This document shows, in pieces, positions 15,662 through 24,274 of a stretch of 64,000 bases of DNA (positions are counted from its first letter, which is position 1; every line of letters begins with the position of its first letter). Both the position numbers and the translations under genes were made by a program. The DNA is from Streptomyces vinaceus (GTDB lineage Bacteria > Actinomycetota > Actinomycetes > Streptomycetales > Streptomycetaceae): contig NZ_CP023692.1 in assembly GCF_008704935.1 (NCBI RefSeq), positions 5,485,001-5,549,000 of the forward strand. Reading direction: 5' to 3'. Below the pieces are notes generated by a model that did no database searches, was not told the origin of the DNA, and saw only the letters and a program-made list of their open reading frames with translations.

Positions 15662-16821
15662 GCCCGCTCGCCTCCTGGGCCCGGCGCCATCCGCACACCG
15701 CCGACGGGATCCGGCTCACCCTCTCCCTCGTCCTGCTCGCCCTCGTCACCTTCGAGGGCGTCGTCCTCGCCCGCCAGCCCAGCCTCCCCCACGCCGCCGT
15801 GTGGATCTCCGGCATCCTCGTCTGCCTCAGCGCCGCCCCCTGGCCGCGCATCCCCCTCCTCACCCGCGCCTGGTTCGCCGCCGCCGTGACCTGGACCGTC
15901 ACCCTCCTGCTGATCTTCGGCAACCACCCCCTGGTCGTCTGGGGCGGCGGCGAGGCCATCGCCCTGCTCGTCCTGCTCTCCCAGGTACTGCTGCGCGCCC
16001 CGGTCCGCACCGCCGCCGTCCTCGGCCCCCTCCTCGGCCTCGGCTGCATGGCCGTACCCGTCCGCGACACCGACCCCGGCCGGTTCACGCTCCTGTTCTC
16101 CGTCCTGGCCGTCGTCGTCGGCGCCTACTCGCTCCTGCTGCGCCTGCAGTCCGGCCAGCGGGTGCGCGAGCTGCACGCCGTACGCACGGCGGAGCGCCTG
16201 GAGCTGGCCCGGGAGCTGCACGACCTCGTGGCCCACCACGTCACCGGCATCGTGGTGGAGGCCCGCGCCGCCCGCTTCACGCACGTCACGGCCGAACGGG
16301 CCGCCGAGATCTTCGGCCGCATCGAGACCGCCGGGGACGAGGCCCTCGGCTCCATGCGCCGCCTCGTCAAGGTCCTGCGCGAGAGCGGGGACCAGCCCTC
16401 CGCGGGAGGCCGCCCCGGCACCGCCCCCGTCGCCGGCCTCGCCGACATCCGCACGCTCACCGAGCGGTTCTCCGCCACCGGGCCGCCCGTCGCCCTGTAC
16501 GTCGAAGAGGGGCTGGCGCAGCGGCTGCCCGGCGACGTCGCCGCCACCGCCCACCGCATCGTCCTCGAAGCCCTCACCAACACGGCCAAGCACGCCGCGA
16601 CCGCCACCGCCGTCCGCGTCGGCCTCAGGACCGTCCCCGCCGGACTGGAGATCCGCGTCGCCGACGACGGGGGCCGCCCGGCCCGCCTCTCCGAGACCGC
16701 CCGCGGCGGCGGGTACGGCCTCGTCGGCATGGCCGAGCGCGCCGAGGCCCTCGGCGGCTCCCTCGCCGCCGGCCCCGCCCCGGAGGGAGGCTGGCTGGTC
16801 ACGGCCGTCCTGCCGCTCTGA
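15658..16821 (+). CDS. Sensor histidine kinase (HisKA_3 type)
   Basis: Kinase of 387 aa. Four to five membrane helices fill the first ~150 residues, followed by a HisKA_3 dimerisation helix with phosphoacceptor His188 (ELARELHDLVAHH). The HATPase domain has an N-box (EALTNTAKHA), ADDGG and the GYGLVGMAERA lid. The GTG overlaps the regulator stop, so the pair is translationally coupled. With little extracytoplasmic sequence it may sense the membrane or an internal cue. Confidence 0.92.
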   Translation: MSPLASWARRHPHTADGIRLTLSLVLLALVTFEGVVLARQPSLPHAAVWISGILVCLSAAPWPRIPLLTRAWFAAAVTWTVTLLLIFGNHPLVVWGGGEAIALLVLLSQVLLRAPVRTAAVLGPLLGLGCMAVPVRDTDPGRFTLLFSVLAVVVGAYSLLLRLQSGQRVRELHAVRTAERLELARELHDLVAHHVTGIVVEARAARFTHVTAERAAEIFGRIETAGDEALGSMRRLVKVLRESGDQPSAGGRPGTAPVAGLADIRTLTERFSATGPPVALYVEEGLAQRLPGDVAATAHRIVLEALTNTAKHAATATAVRVGLRTVPAGLEIRVADDGGRPARLSETARGGGYGLVGMAERAEALGGSLAAGPAPEGGWLVTAVLPL

Positions 16822-16890
16822 ACGGTGCCCCCGTCTCACGGACCGGCTCGCCGATGAACCACACGCGCCCGCCACGTATTCTCGGGAACC

Positions 16891-17244
16891 ATGAACAACA
16901 GCGCCCCCGACGAAGCCGCCACCGCAGCAGCCGCCACCCCCGGCGCCGTCGACGAGTCCGTCGCCGCCGAGCTGGCGCGGCTGCGCGACAGCATCGACAA
17001 CATCGACGCGGCCGTGGTCCACATGCTCGCCGAGCGCTTCAAGTGCACCCAGCAGGTCGGCCACCTCAAGGCCAAGCACCAGCTGCCCCCGGCCGACCCG
17101 ACCCGCGAGGCCAACCAGATCGCCCGCCTGCGCCAGCTCGCCGAGAACGCCAAACTCGACCCCGCGTTCGCCGAGAAGCTCCTCAACTTCATCATCGCCG
17201 AGGTCATCCGCCACCACGAGACGATCGCCGCCGGCGAGGACTAG
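16891..17244 (+). CDS. Chorismate mutase (AroQ type)
   Basis: All-helical AroQ-fold protein of 117 aa. ELARLRDSIDNIDAAVVHMLAERF supplies the first long helix with the conserved Arg; KAKHQLPPADPTRE and the final helix with FIIAEVIRHHE follow. The enzyme converts chorismate to prephenate for Phe/Tyr synthesis. The first ~20 residues are Ala/Thr-rich and likely disordered. No signal peptide, so intracellular. Confidence 0.9.
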   Translation: MNNSAPDEAATAAAATPGAVDESVAAELARLRDSIDNIDAAVVHMLAERFKCTQQVGHLKAKHQLPPADPTREANQIARLRQLAENAKLDPAFAEKLLNFIIAEVIRHHETIAAGED

Positions 17245-17302
17245 GCCGAGAGCGGACGCGGAGGCCGCGACCGGGGCCCGCCCTTCGGGCAGCATGGGCC
17301 CC

Positions 17303-19804
17303 ATGTCCGCACTGACGCGCAACGAAGCGCAGCTCCGAGCCCAGCTCATCGACGTCCAGCACTACGCCGTCACCCTCGACCTCACCGGCGGCGAAGACAC
17401 CTTCGAGTCCACGACCGTCATCCGGTTCACCGCCCGCACCGCCGCGGACACCTTCGTAGAGCTGAAACCGGACGAACTGCACTCCGCCGAACTCGACGGC
17501 AGCCCCCTCGATCCCGCCGACCTCGCCGACAACCGCCTCGCCCTCACCGGCCTCGGCGAAGGCCCCCACGAGCTGCGCCTCGCCACCCGCATGCGCTACT
17601 CCCGCACCGGCGAGGGCCTGCACCGCTTCACCGACCCCGCGGACGGCGAGACGTACGTCTACACGCAGATGTTCATGGACGACATCCAGCGCGTCTTCCC
17701 GGCCTTCGACCAGCCCGACCTCAAGGCCGTCTTCGAGTTCACCGTCACCGCCCCCGCCCACTGGACCGTCCTCGCCAACGGCATCACCGAACGCGTCGGC
17801 GACCGCGAAGGCGACGGCGCCGGCATCTGGAAGTCCGCCCCCACCCCCGTCATCTCCACCTACCTCGCCGCCGTCGCCGCGGGCCCCTGGCACAGCGTCC
17901 GCACCGAACACGCCGGACTGCCCTTCGGCATCCACTGCCGGCGCTCCCTCGCCCCCCACCTCGACGCCGACGCCGAGGAGATCCTCTCCGTCACCACCGC
18001 CTGCTACGACCGCTACCACGAGAAGTTCTCCGAGCCCTACCCCTTCGACTCCTACGACCAGGCCTTCGTCCCCGAGTTCAACGCCGGCGCCATGGAGAAC
18101 CCGGGCCTGGTCACCTTCCGCGACGAATACGTCTTCCGCTCCGCCGTCACCGACACCCAGCGCCAGCGCCGCGCCATGACCATCTCCCACGAGATGGCCC
18201 ACATGTGGTTCGGCGACCTCGTCACCCTGCGCTGGTGGGACGACATCTGGCTCAACGAGTCCTTCGCCGAGTACATGGGCTACCAGACCGTCACCGAGGC
18301 CACCCGCTTCACCGGCACCTGGACCGAATTCGCCATGGACCGCAAGCCCTGGGGCTACGACGCCGACCAGCGGCCCTCCACCCACCCCGTCGCCCCCGAC
18401 CCCGACGCCGTCCCCGACACCGCCAGCGCCCTCCTCAACTTCGACGGCATCTCCTACGCCAAGGGCGCCTCCGCCCTGCGCCAACTCGTCGCCTGGCTCG
18501 GCGAGAAGGACTTCCTCGCCGGCATCAACACCCACTTCACCCGCCACAAGTTCGCCAACGCCTCCCTCGCCGACCTCGTCGAATCCCTCGCCGCCCACAC
18601 CGACCGCGACGTCCACGCCTGGGCCGAGATCTGGCTGCGCACCACCGGCATCGACACCCTCACCCCCCGCATCGAGGAGAGCCACGGCGGCTGGACCCTC
18701 ACCGTCGACCACCGGGGCACCCGCCCCCACCACATCGGCGTCGGCCTCTACGACCGCGAACCCGACGACACCCTGGAGTGCCGCGAACTCCTCACCGTCG
18801 ACGTCCCCTCCGACGAGATCCTCTCCTTCAGCGGCCCCCGCCCCGCCCTGCTCCTCCTCAACGACGGCGACTTCGGCTACGCCAAGATCCGCCTCGACCG
18901 GAGCTCCATCGACACCGCCCTGCGCGACCTGTCCGCCCTCCCCGGCCCCCTCACCCGGGCCGTGGTCTGGAACTCCCTGCGCGACATGGTCCGCGACGGC
19001 GAACTCGAACCCGCCGCCTACCTGGCCACCGCCGGCGCGCACCTGCCCGCCGAAGCCGACCTCGCCATCGTCCAGAGCGTGCTCGGCTTCACCCGCCACC
19101 ACATCGCCGACCACTACCTCGCCCCCGAAGACCGCACCGAGGCGCTCGCCACCCTCACCTCCATCGCCCGCGCCCTGCTGCGGCGCACCGAGGACGGCTC
19201 CGACCCCGGGCTGCGCCTGTCCGCCGTACGCGCCCTCATCGACGCCGCCACCCAGCCCGACACCCTCGCCGCCTGGCTGGAGGACGACACCGTGCCCGGC
19301 GGCCCCGAACTCGACCCCGAGCTGCGCTGGCGCATCCTCGCCCGGCTGTCCGTCCTCGGGGCCGTCGGGGAGCGCGAGATCGACGCGGCGCTCGCCGCCG
19401 ACCCCAGCGCCACCGGCCGGGAAGGCGCCGCCCGCTGCCGCGCCGCGCTCCCGGCCGCCGAGGCGAAGGCCGCCGCCTGGGAACGCCTCTTCCGCGACGA
19501 CTCCCTCTCCAACTACCTCTTCAGCGCCACCGCCCAGGGCTTCTGGCAGCCCGAACAGGCCGAGCTCGTACGGGAGTACGTACCGCGCTTCTACACCGAG
19601 GCCATCGCCCTCGGCGCCCGCCGCGGCCCCGCGATCGCCGAAGCCGCCGGCCGCTACGCCTTCCCCGGCCACGCCGTCGACGAGGACAACCTCCGGGCCG
19701 GGCGCGCCGCCCTCGACGACCCCGCGCTCGTCCCAGCCCTGCGCCGCAAGCTGGTCGACCAGCTCGACGACCTGGCCCGGGCCCTGCGCGTGCGCTCCGC
19801 CTGA
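17303..19804 (+). CDS. pepN: Aminopeptidase N (M1 family)
   Basis: M1 zinc aminopeptidase of 833 aa, normal length for actinobacterial PepN. The exopeptidase motif GAMEN is at about residue 262 and the zinc site HEMAHMWFG...NESFAEY starts at about 296. No signal peptide; a cytoplasmic enzyme removing N-terminal residues from peptides. ATG 17294 is an in-frame alternative three codons upstream. A strong hairpin follows. Confidence 0.95.
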   Translation: MSALTRNEAQLRAQLIDVQHYAVTLDLTGGEDTFESTTVIRFTARTAADTFVELKPDELHSAELDGSPLDPADLADNRLALTGLGEGPHELRLATRMRYSRTGEGLHRFTDPADGETYVYTQMFMDDIQRVFPAFDQPDLKAVFEFTVTAPAHWTVLANGITERVGDREGDGAGIWKSAPTPVISTYLAAVAAGPWHSVRTEHAGLPFGIHCRRSLAPHLDADAEEILSVTTACYDRYHEKFSEPYPFDSYDQAFVPEFNAGAMENPGLVTFRDEYVFRSAVTDTQRQRRAMTISHEMAHMWFGDLVTLRWWDDIWLNESFAEYMGYQTVTEATRFTGTWTEFAMDRKPWGYDADQRPSTHPVAPDPDAVPDTASALLNFDGISYAKGASALRQLVAWLGEKDFLAGINTHFTRHKFANASLADLVESLAAHTDRDVHAWAEIWLRTTGIDTLTPRIEESHGGWTLTVDHRGTRPHHIGVGLYDREPDDTLECRELLTVDVPSDEILSFSGPRPALLLLNDGDFGYAKIRLDRSSIDTALRDLSALPGPLTRAVVWNSLRDMVRDGELEPAAYLATAGAHLPAEADLAIVQSVLGFTRHHIADHYLAPEDRTEALATLTSIARALLRRTEDGSDPGLRLSAVRALIDAATQPDTLAAWLEDDTVPGGPELDPELRWRILARLSVLGAVGEREIDAALAADPSATGREGAARCRAALPAAEAKAAAWERLFRDDSLSNYLFSATAQGFWQPEQAELVREYVPRFYTEAIALGARRGPAIAEAAGRYAFPGHAVDEDNLRAGRAALDDPALVPALRRKLVDQLDDLARALRVRSA

Positions 19805-19827
19805 CGCGCTCCCCGCGCAGGCCCCTC

Positions 19828-19869
19828 CCGGCCGCCCGCCCCGCCCCCACCGGCCGGGCGGGCGGCCGG
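19828..19869. terminator. Terminator after pepN
   Basis: Perfect 14-bp stem CCGGCCGCCCGCCC with its complement, 24 bp after the pepN stop. The remaining ~210 bp to the decarboxylase show no clear promoter consensus and no iron-box palindrome. Confidence 0.7.
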
Positions 19870-20078
19870 CCGCGTTCCCGGCGGCAGCGGGCCGCCACCG
19901 GCCGCCACCGCCCGTCGCACGAAAAACAACAAGCGGGCAAACCCCGGCGGTTACCCCATTCGGGTCTGATCGTTGTACAGGTCGGGCCACCGGGCTGTCA
20001 CCGCAGCAGCGCCCGCCGCCAGGCACCCCACGACAGGGCCGGCCCCCTGCCGCAGACCCGTTCCCGTGAGGACACCGC

Positions 20079-21506
20079 ATGACCGCGCCGCCCGGCACCC
20101 CGCCGCCCGCACCCCCGCCGCCACCCCCCGCGCCCCCGGGGCCCCCGCTCGCCGGCGGCCTCCTCGGCCCACGGGCCCTGCGGCCCCTCCTCGACACCGT
20201 CCTCGAAGCCCTGCACGACGGAGCCGAGGAGCGCGGCGGGCCGATCCCGGCCGGCGGCCCCGACGCCGTCGCCGCCCGCGTCGCCGCCGCGCTGGGCGAC
20301 GTACTCCCCGAAAAGGGCCACGGCGACCACGAAGCACTGCGGACCCTCGTGCGCGTCCTCGCCGCAGGCGCCGCCGACCCCGCCGACCCGCTGTGCGCCG
20401 CCCACCTCCACGGGCCGCCCCTCGCCGTCGCGGCCGCCGCCGACCTCGCCGCCTGCGCCCTCAACCCCTCGCTCGACTCCTGGGACCAGGCCCCCGCCGC
20501 CTCCGCGATCGAAGCCCTCCTCACCCGCACCCTCGCCGCCGAGTTCTACGACACCCCCCGCCCCGACGCCCTCGTCACCACCGGCGGCACCGAAGCCAAC
20601 CAACTCGGCCTGCTCCTCGCCCGCGAACGCCACGGACCGGCCCTGACCGTCCTCCACGGAGCCAACGCCCACCACTCCGTGCCCCGCGCCGCCTGGCTCC
20701 TCGGCCTGCCCCCCGCCACCAGCCTCCCCACCCCCGCCGGCACCCTCGACCCCGCCCGGCTCGCCGAAACCCTCGCGGCCACCTCCGGGCCGGTCCTCGT
20801 CACCGCCACCGCCGGCACCACCGACGCCGGCCTCATCGACCCCCTCGAAGCCATCGCCGACCTGTGCGAGCGGTACGGCGCCGACCTCCACGTCGACGCC
20901 GCGTACGGCGGCCTCCTCGCCCTCAGCCCCCGCCACCGGCCCCGCCTCGCAGGACTGGCCCGCGCCCACTCCCTCACCGTCGACCTGCACAAACTCGGCT
21001 GGCAGCCCGTGGCCGCAGGACTCCTCGCCGTCCCCGACACCGCCCTGCTGGCCCCCCTCGCCCACCAGGCCGACTACCTCAACGCCCCCGACGACACCGA
21101 AGCGGGCCTGCCCGACCTCCTCGGCCGCTCCCTGCGCACCACCCGCCGACCCGACGCCCTCAAGATCGCCGCCACCCTGCGCTCACTGGGCCGCGAAGGC
21201 CTCGCCCACCTCATCAATCACACCTGCGCACTCGCCCACCACCTCGCCCGCCTCCTCGACGCACACCCCCGCTTCGAACTCCACGCACCCCCCACCATCA
21301 GCACCGTCCTCTTCCGCCCCACCCACACCGACGACACCGACCTCGCCGCCCTGCGCCGCACCCTCCTCCTGGGCGGCCACGCCGTACTCGGCCGCGCCAC
21401 CGCCGACGGCCGCCTCTGGCTCAAAGCCACCCTGCTCAACCCCCACACCACCCCACGGGACCTGGACACCCTCGTCACCCTCCTGGAAGGCAGCAGCCAC
21501 CGATGA
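20079..21506 (+). CDS. PLP-dependent group II decarboxylase (DesA-like)
   Basis: Fold-type I decarboxylase of 475 aa. A Pro-rich leader (residues 2-25) precedes NPSLDSWDQAP, TTGGTEANQ (PLP phosphate site), the pyridine-binding Asp in HVDAAYGG and the Schiff-base Lys at about 305 in DLHKLGWQP. It overlaps the next gene, an N-hydroxylase, as ATGA. In desferrioxamine or aerobactin-type pathways such a pair makes an N-hydroxy diamine from lysine or ornithine. DesC- and DesD-like partners are absent here. The substrate (Lys, Orn or 2,4-diaminobutyrate) cannot be read off. Confidence 0.88.
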   Translation: MTAPPGTPPPAPPPPPPAPPGPPLAGGLLGPRALRPLLDTVLEALHDGAEERGGPIPAGGPDAVAARVAAALGDVLPEKGHGDHEALRTLVRVLAAGAADPADPLCAAHLHGPPLAVAAAADLAACALNPSLDSWDQAPAASAIEALLTRTLAAEFYDTPRPDALVTTGGTEANQLGLLLARERHGPALTVLHGANAHHSVPRAAWLLGLPPATSLPTPAGTLDPARLAETLAATSGPVLVTATAGTTDAGLIDPLEAIADLCERYGADLHVDAAYGGLLALSPRHRPRLAGLARAHSLTVDLHKLGWQPVAAGLLAVPDTALLAPLAHQADYLNAPDDTEAGLPDLLGRSLRTTRRPDALKIAATLRSLGREGLAHLINHTCALAHHLARLLDAHPRFELHAPPTISTVLFRPTHTDDTDLAALRRTLLLGGHAVLGRATADGRLWLKATLLNPHTTPRDLDTLVTLLEGSSHR

Positions 21507-22912
21507 CCGCCCAGCTCGATGCACCCCACGACCTCGTCGGAATCGGCATCGGCCCCTTCAACCTGTCCCTCGCGGCCCTCGCCCAGGGCCTCCCCGACCA
21601 AGGAGCCGGCCAACTCGCCACCGCCTTCTACGACCAGCGCCACGACTTCCGCTGGCACCCCGGGCTGCTCATCGACGGCACCACCCTCCAGGTCCCCTTC
21701 CTCGCCGACCTCGTCACCCTCGCCAACCCCACCAGCCCCTGGACCTTCCTCAACTACCTCCGGCACAAGGAACGGCTCTTCCCCTTCTACTTCGCCGAGC
21801 AGTTCCACATCCAGCGCGCCGAATACGACGCCTACTGCCGCTGGGTCGCCGGACGCCTGCCCGGACTCCACTTCGGCCACCAGGTCGACGCCGTCCGCTG
21901 GAACCCCGAACGCGACCTCTTCGAAGTCGACTACACCCAGCTCGACACCGACCGCGAAGCCGTCGCCCTCGGCCGCACCTACACCCGCAACCTCGCCCTC
22001 GGCATCGGCACCGCCCCCTACGTCCCCGAACCGCTGCGCCCCCTCGCCGACGCCCCGACCGTCCCCGTCATCCACTCCGCCGACTACCTCGACAACCGCC
22101 GGCGCATCCTCGGCGCCGAGCACGTCACGGTGATCGGATCCGGCCAGTCCGGAGCCGAGGTCTTCCTCGACCTGCTCCGCTCCCGCCCTCCCGGCCGCGA
22201 ACGCCTCACCTGGCTCGCCCGTACCCCGTCCTTCGCGCCCATGGAGTACTCCAAGCTCGGCCTGGAACACTTCACGCCCGACTACACCCGCTACTTCCAC
22301 GCCCTGCCCGAGCCCGTACGCGACCAGCTCGTCCCCGCCCAATGGCAGCTCCACAAGGGCATCGACGCCGCGACCATCGCCGCCATCCACGACGAGCTCT
22401 ACCGGCGCACCCTCGACGGAGGCTGGCCCGACGCGGTCCTGACCCCCGGAGTCAGCGTCCGCACCGCCGGCCGCGTCGCCACCACCAAGGTCGAACTCCA
22501 CCTCGACCACGCCCAGCAGGGCACCCGCTCCCGGCTCACCACCGACGCGGTCGTCCTCGCCACCGGCTACCGCGAACGACCCCTCACCAGCCTCCTCGCC
22601 GGCCTCGACCCCTACCTGCGCAAGGACTCCTCCGGCCGGCCCCGCATCGACGAACGCCACCGCATGATCCTCGACCCCAGCGTCACCGGCAGCATCTTCG
22701 TCCAGAACGGCGAACGCCACAGCCACGGCGTCGGAGCCCCCGACCTCGGACTCGCCGCCTGGCGCAGCGCCGCCATCCTGAACACCCTCACCGGCAAGGA
22801 GCCCTACCCCCAGCCCGCGCGCACGGCCTTCACCACCTTCGGCCTCGAACAGCGCGAGCACACCCGGCCCGCCCCGACGGTCGAGCTGCTCCCGCTGGTC
22901 GAACACCCCTGA
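21503..22912 (+). CDS. Lysine/ornithine/diamine N-monooxygenase (IucD/DesB-like)
   Basis: Flavin N-hydroxylase of 469 aa with GIGIGPFNLSLA (FAD, residues 11-22), the NADPH motif GSGQSGAE, and ATGYRERPL near the C-terminus. It converts a primary amine to a hydroxylamine using FAD, NADPH and O2, the committing step of hydroxamate siderophores. The start overlaps the decarboxylase stop. No acyltransferase or NIS synthetase follows, so the product must be finished elsewhere or used differently. A hairpin ends the transcript. Confidence 0.9.
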   Translation: MTAQLDAPHDLVGIGIGPFNLSLAALAQGLPDQGAGQLATAFYDQRHDFRWHPGLLIDGTTLQVPFLADLVTLANPTSPWTFLNYLRHKERLFPFYFAEQFHIQRAEYDAYCRWVAGRLPGLHFGHQVDAVRWNPERDLFEVDYTQLDTDREAVALGRTYTRNLALGIGTAPYVPEPLRPLADAPTVPVIHSADYLDNRRRILGAEHVTVIGSGQSGAEVFLDLLRSRPPGRERLTWLARTPSFAPMEYSKLGLEHFTPDYTRYFHALPEPVRDQLVPAQWQLHKGIDAATIAAIHDELYRRTLDGGWPDAVLTPGVSVRTAGRVATTKVELHLDHAQQGTRSRLTTDAVVLATGYRERPLTSLLAGLDPYLRKDSSGRPRIDERHRMILDPSVTGSIFVQNGERHSHGVGAPDLGLAAWRSAAILNTLTGKEPYPQPARTAFTTFGLEQREHTRPAPTVELLPLVEHP

Positions 22913-22964
22913 GAGCCCGCCGCCCGGTGATCGCACCCCGCCCCCGCCGCCGCCCCCGCACGCC

Positions 22965-22992
22965 GTGTTCCCGCCCCGTGGGGCGGGAACAC
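22965..22992. terminator. Terminator after the N-monooxygenase gene
   Basis: GTGTTCCCGCCCC pairs with GGGGCGGGAACAC (13 bp; the innermost pairs must open to make a loop), 52 bp after the stop. Confidence 0.75.
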
Positions 22993-23062
22993 CGCCACTA
23001 CAACCATCCGTAGGGGTCGAACGTCTCTTCTGCCGAAGAAACGTTTCCAGGGGGTTTTGTCT

Positions 23063-24211
23063 GTGAAGTTTTCCCGGATCGCCGCAGCGGTGACCACCGC
23101 TGCCCTTGCTCCGGCCGTCCTCATCGCGTCACCCGCGTTCGCCGCCGGACCCGGGACCCCGGACGCCGGCCACCAGCCGGCGACGACCACACCGGACCAG
23201 GACGCGCCCGACCGGACCGAAGAGGACCGCAAGACCATCCTCGCGATCATCGCCCACCCGATGGCCAGCGAGTACATGAAGGAAGCCGGCCGCAAGGCCA
23301 TCGCCGACGGCCCGCAGGCCATGCGGAAGTTCATCGAAGTCGACCAGCACAAGATCCGCCTGGACGACTACCGCATCGCGATCAGCCGACTCACCGCCGA
23401 CGCGGGCCCCGCCCTGAAGGCGGGCATCAACAAGCTCCTCAGCGGCAAGAACGACATCGAAACGCTGCGCCACTTCTACGAGGTGACCCAGCACGAGCTG
23501 CGCGACGACGACAACATGGTCGAGATCTCCCGCCTGGTCGCCGCCGGCGGCCCGGCCGTGAAGGAAGCCGCCGAGAAAGCGCTGAGGGGCACCCCCGCCG
23601 ACCGCGCCGCATTCCTGAAGACCGGCCGGTTCCTCGCCCAGGCCTCGGACGACCTGGTCGAACTGGCCCGCATCGACGAAGGCTGGGACGGCCCGATCCT
23701 CAGCGCGGCGATCAGCAAGCTCATGAACGGATCGCCCACCCCGGCCGAGCTGCGCCACTTCCTCGAAGTGACCCAGTACGAGCTGCGCGACCAGGACAAC
23801 CGCGTCGCCATCGCCAAGATCATCGACGGTGGCGGTCCGGAACTCGTCAAGGCGGGCCGCGCCGCGCTCGCGGGCACCCCCGCGGACCGGACCGAGTTCC
23901 TCAAGACGGGCCAGTACGAAGCCCGCGCGAAGGACAAGGCGGCCAAGGACAAGGACAAGCCCGCCCCCGGCGAGGACGGCCAGGACCAGGGCAACGGCTC
24001 CGGTACCGGCTCAGGCTCAGCCTCCGGTACCGCGGCCGCCGCCACCGGCAACACCGCCACCACGGCCCAGGGCCACACCGGCGCCCCCCTCGCCACCACC
24101 GGCGCGGGCGACCACACCCCCCTGATCGCGGGCGGCGCGGGCACCGCGCTCGTCGCCGGCGCCGGACTGCTGCTCGCCGCCCGGATGCGCCGCGCCGGCG
24201 CGCAACGCTGA
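23063..24211 (+). CDS. ALF-repeat surface protein with LAxTG sorting signal
   Basis: Exported protein of 382 aa. A signal peptide (to about AFA) is followed by several copies of the Ala-Leu-Phe repeat type, e.g. KEAAEKALRGTPADRAAFLKT, about residues 45-285. A Gly/Ser/Thr-rich linker leads to LATTG at 343-347, a hydrophobic helix and a basic tail, the layout of class E sortase substrates. GTG 23063 is chosen because a GGGGG site lies 8 nt upstream. Presumably attached to peptidoglycan. ALF repeats have no defined function. Confidence 0.85.
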   Translation: MKFSRIAAAVTTAALAPAVLIASPAFAAGPGTPDAGHQPATTTPDQDAPDRTEEDRKTILAIIAHPMASEYMKEAGRKAIADGPQAMRKFIEVDQHKIRLDDYRIAISRLTADAGPALKAGINKLLSGKNDIETLRHFYEVTQHELRDDDNMVEISRLVAAGGPAVKEAAEKALRGTPADRAAFLKTGRFLAQASDDLVELARIDEGWDGPILSAAISKLMNGSPTPAELRHFLEVTQYELRDQDNRVAIAKIIDGGGPELVKAGRAALAGTPADRTEFLKTGQYEARAKDKAAKDKDKPAPGEDGQDQGNGSGTGSGSASGTAAAATGNTATTAQGHTGAPLATTGAGDHTPLIAGGAGTALVAGAGLLLAARMRRAGAQR

Positions 24212-24232
24212 CCGAACCCGCACCACCGGCAT

Positions 24233-24260
24233 GGCCGGCCGCAGCACACCGCGGCCGGCC
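24233..24260. terminator. Bidirectional terminator
   Basis: Perfect 10-bp stem GGCCGGCCGC/GCGGCCGGCC with an 8-nt loop between convergent genes. Confidence 0.8.
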
Positions 24261-24274
24261 GCGCCGGACACCCC

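Noticed and set aside
19870..20078. Iron-box search upstream of the decarboxylase/N-hydroxylase pair
   Set aside because: No palindrome resembling the DmdR1/IdeR site.
13891..20530. Two very long minus-strand frames (over 1100 codons each) opposite trypsin, kinase and pepN
   Set aside because: Gly/Val/Ala/Glu-rich low-complexity products, antisense to genes with intact catalytic motifs.
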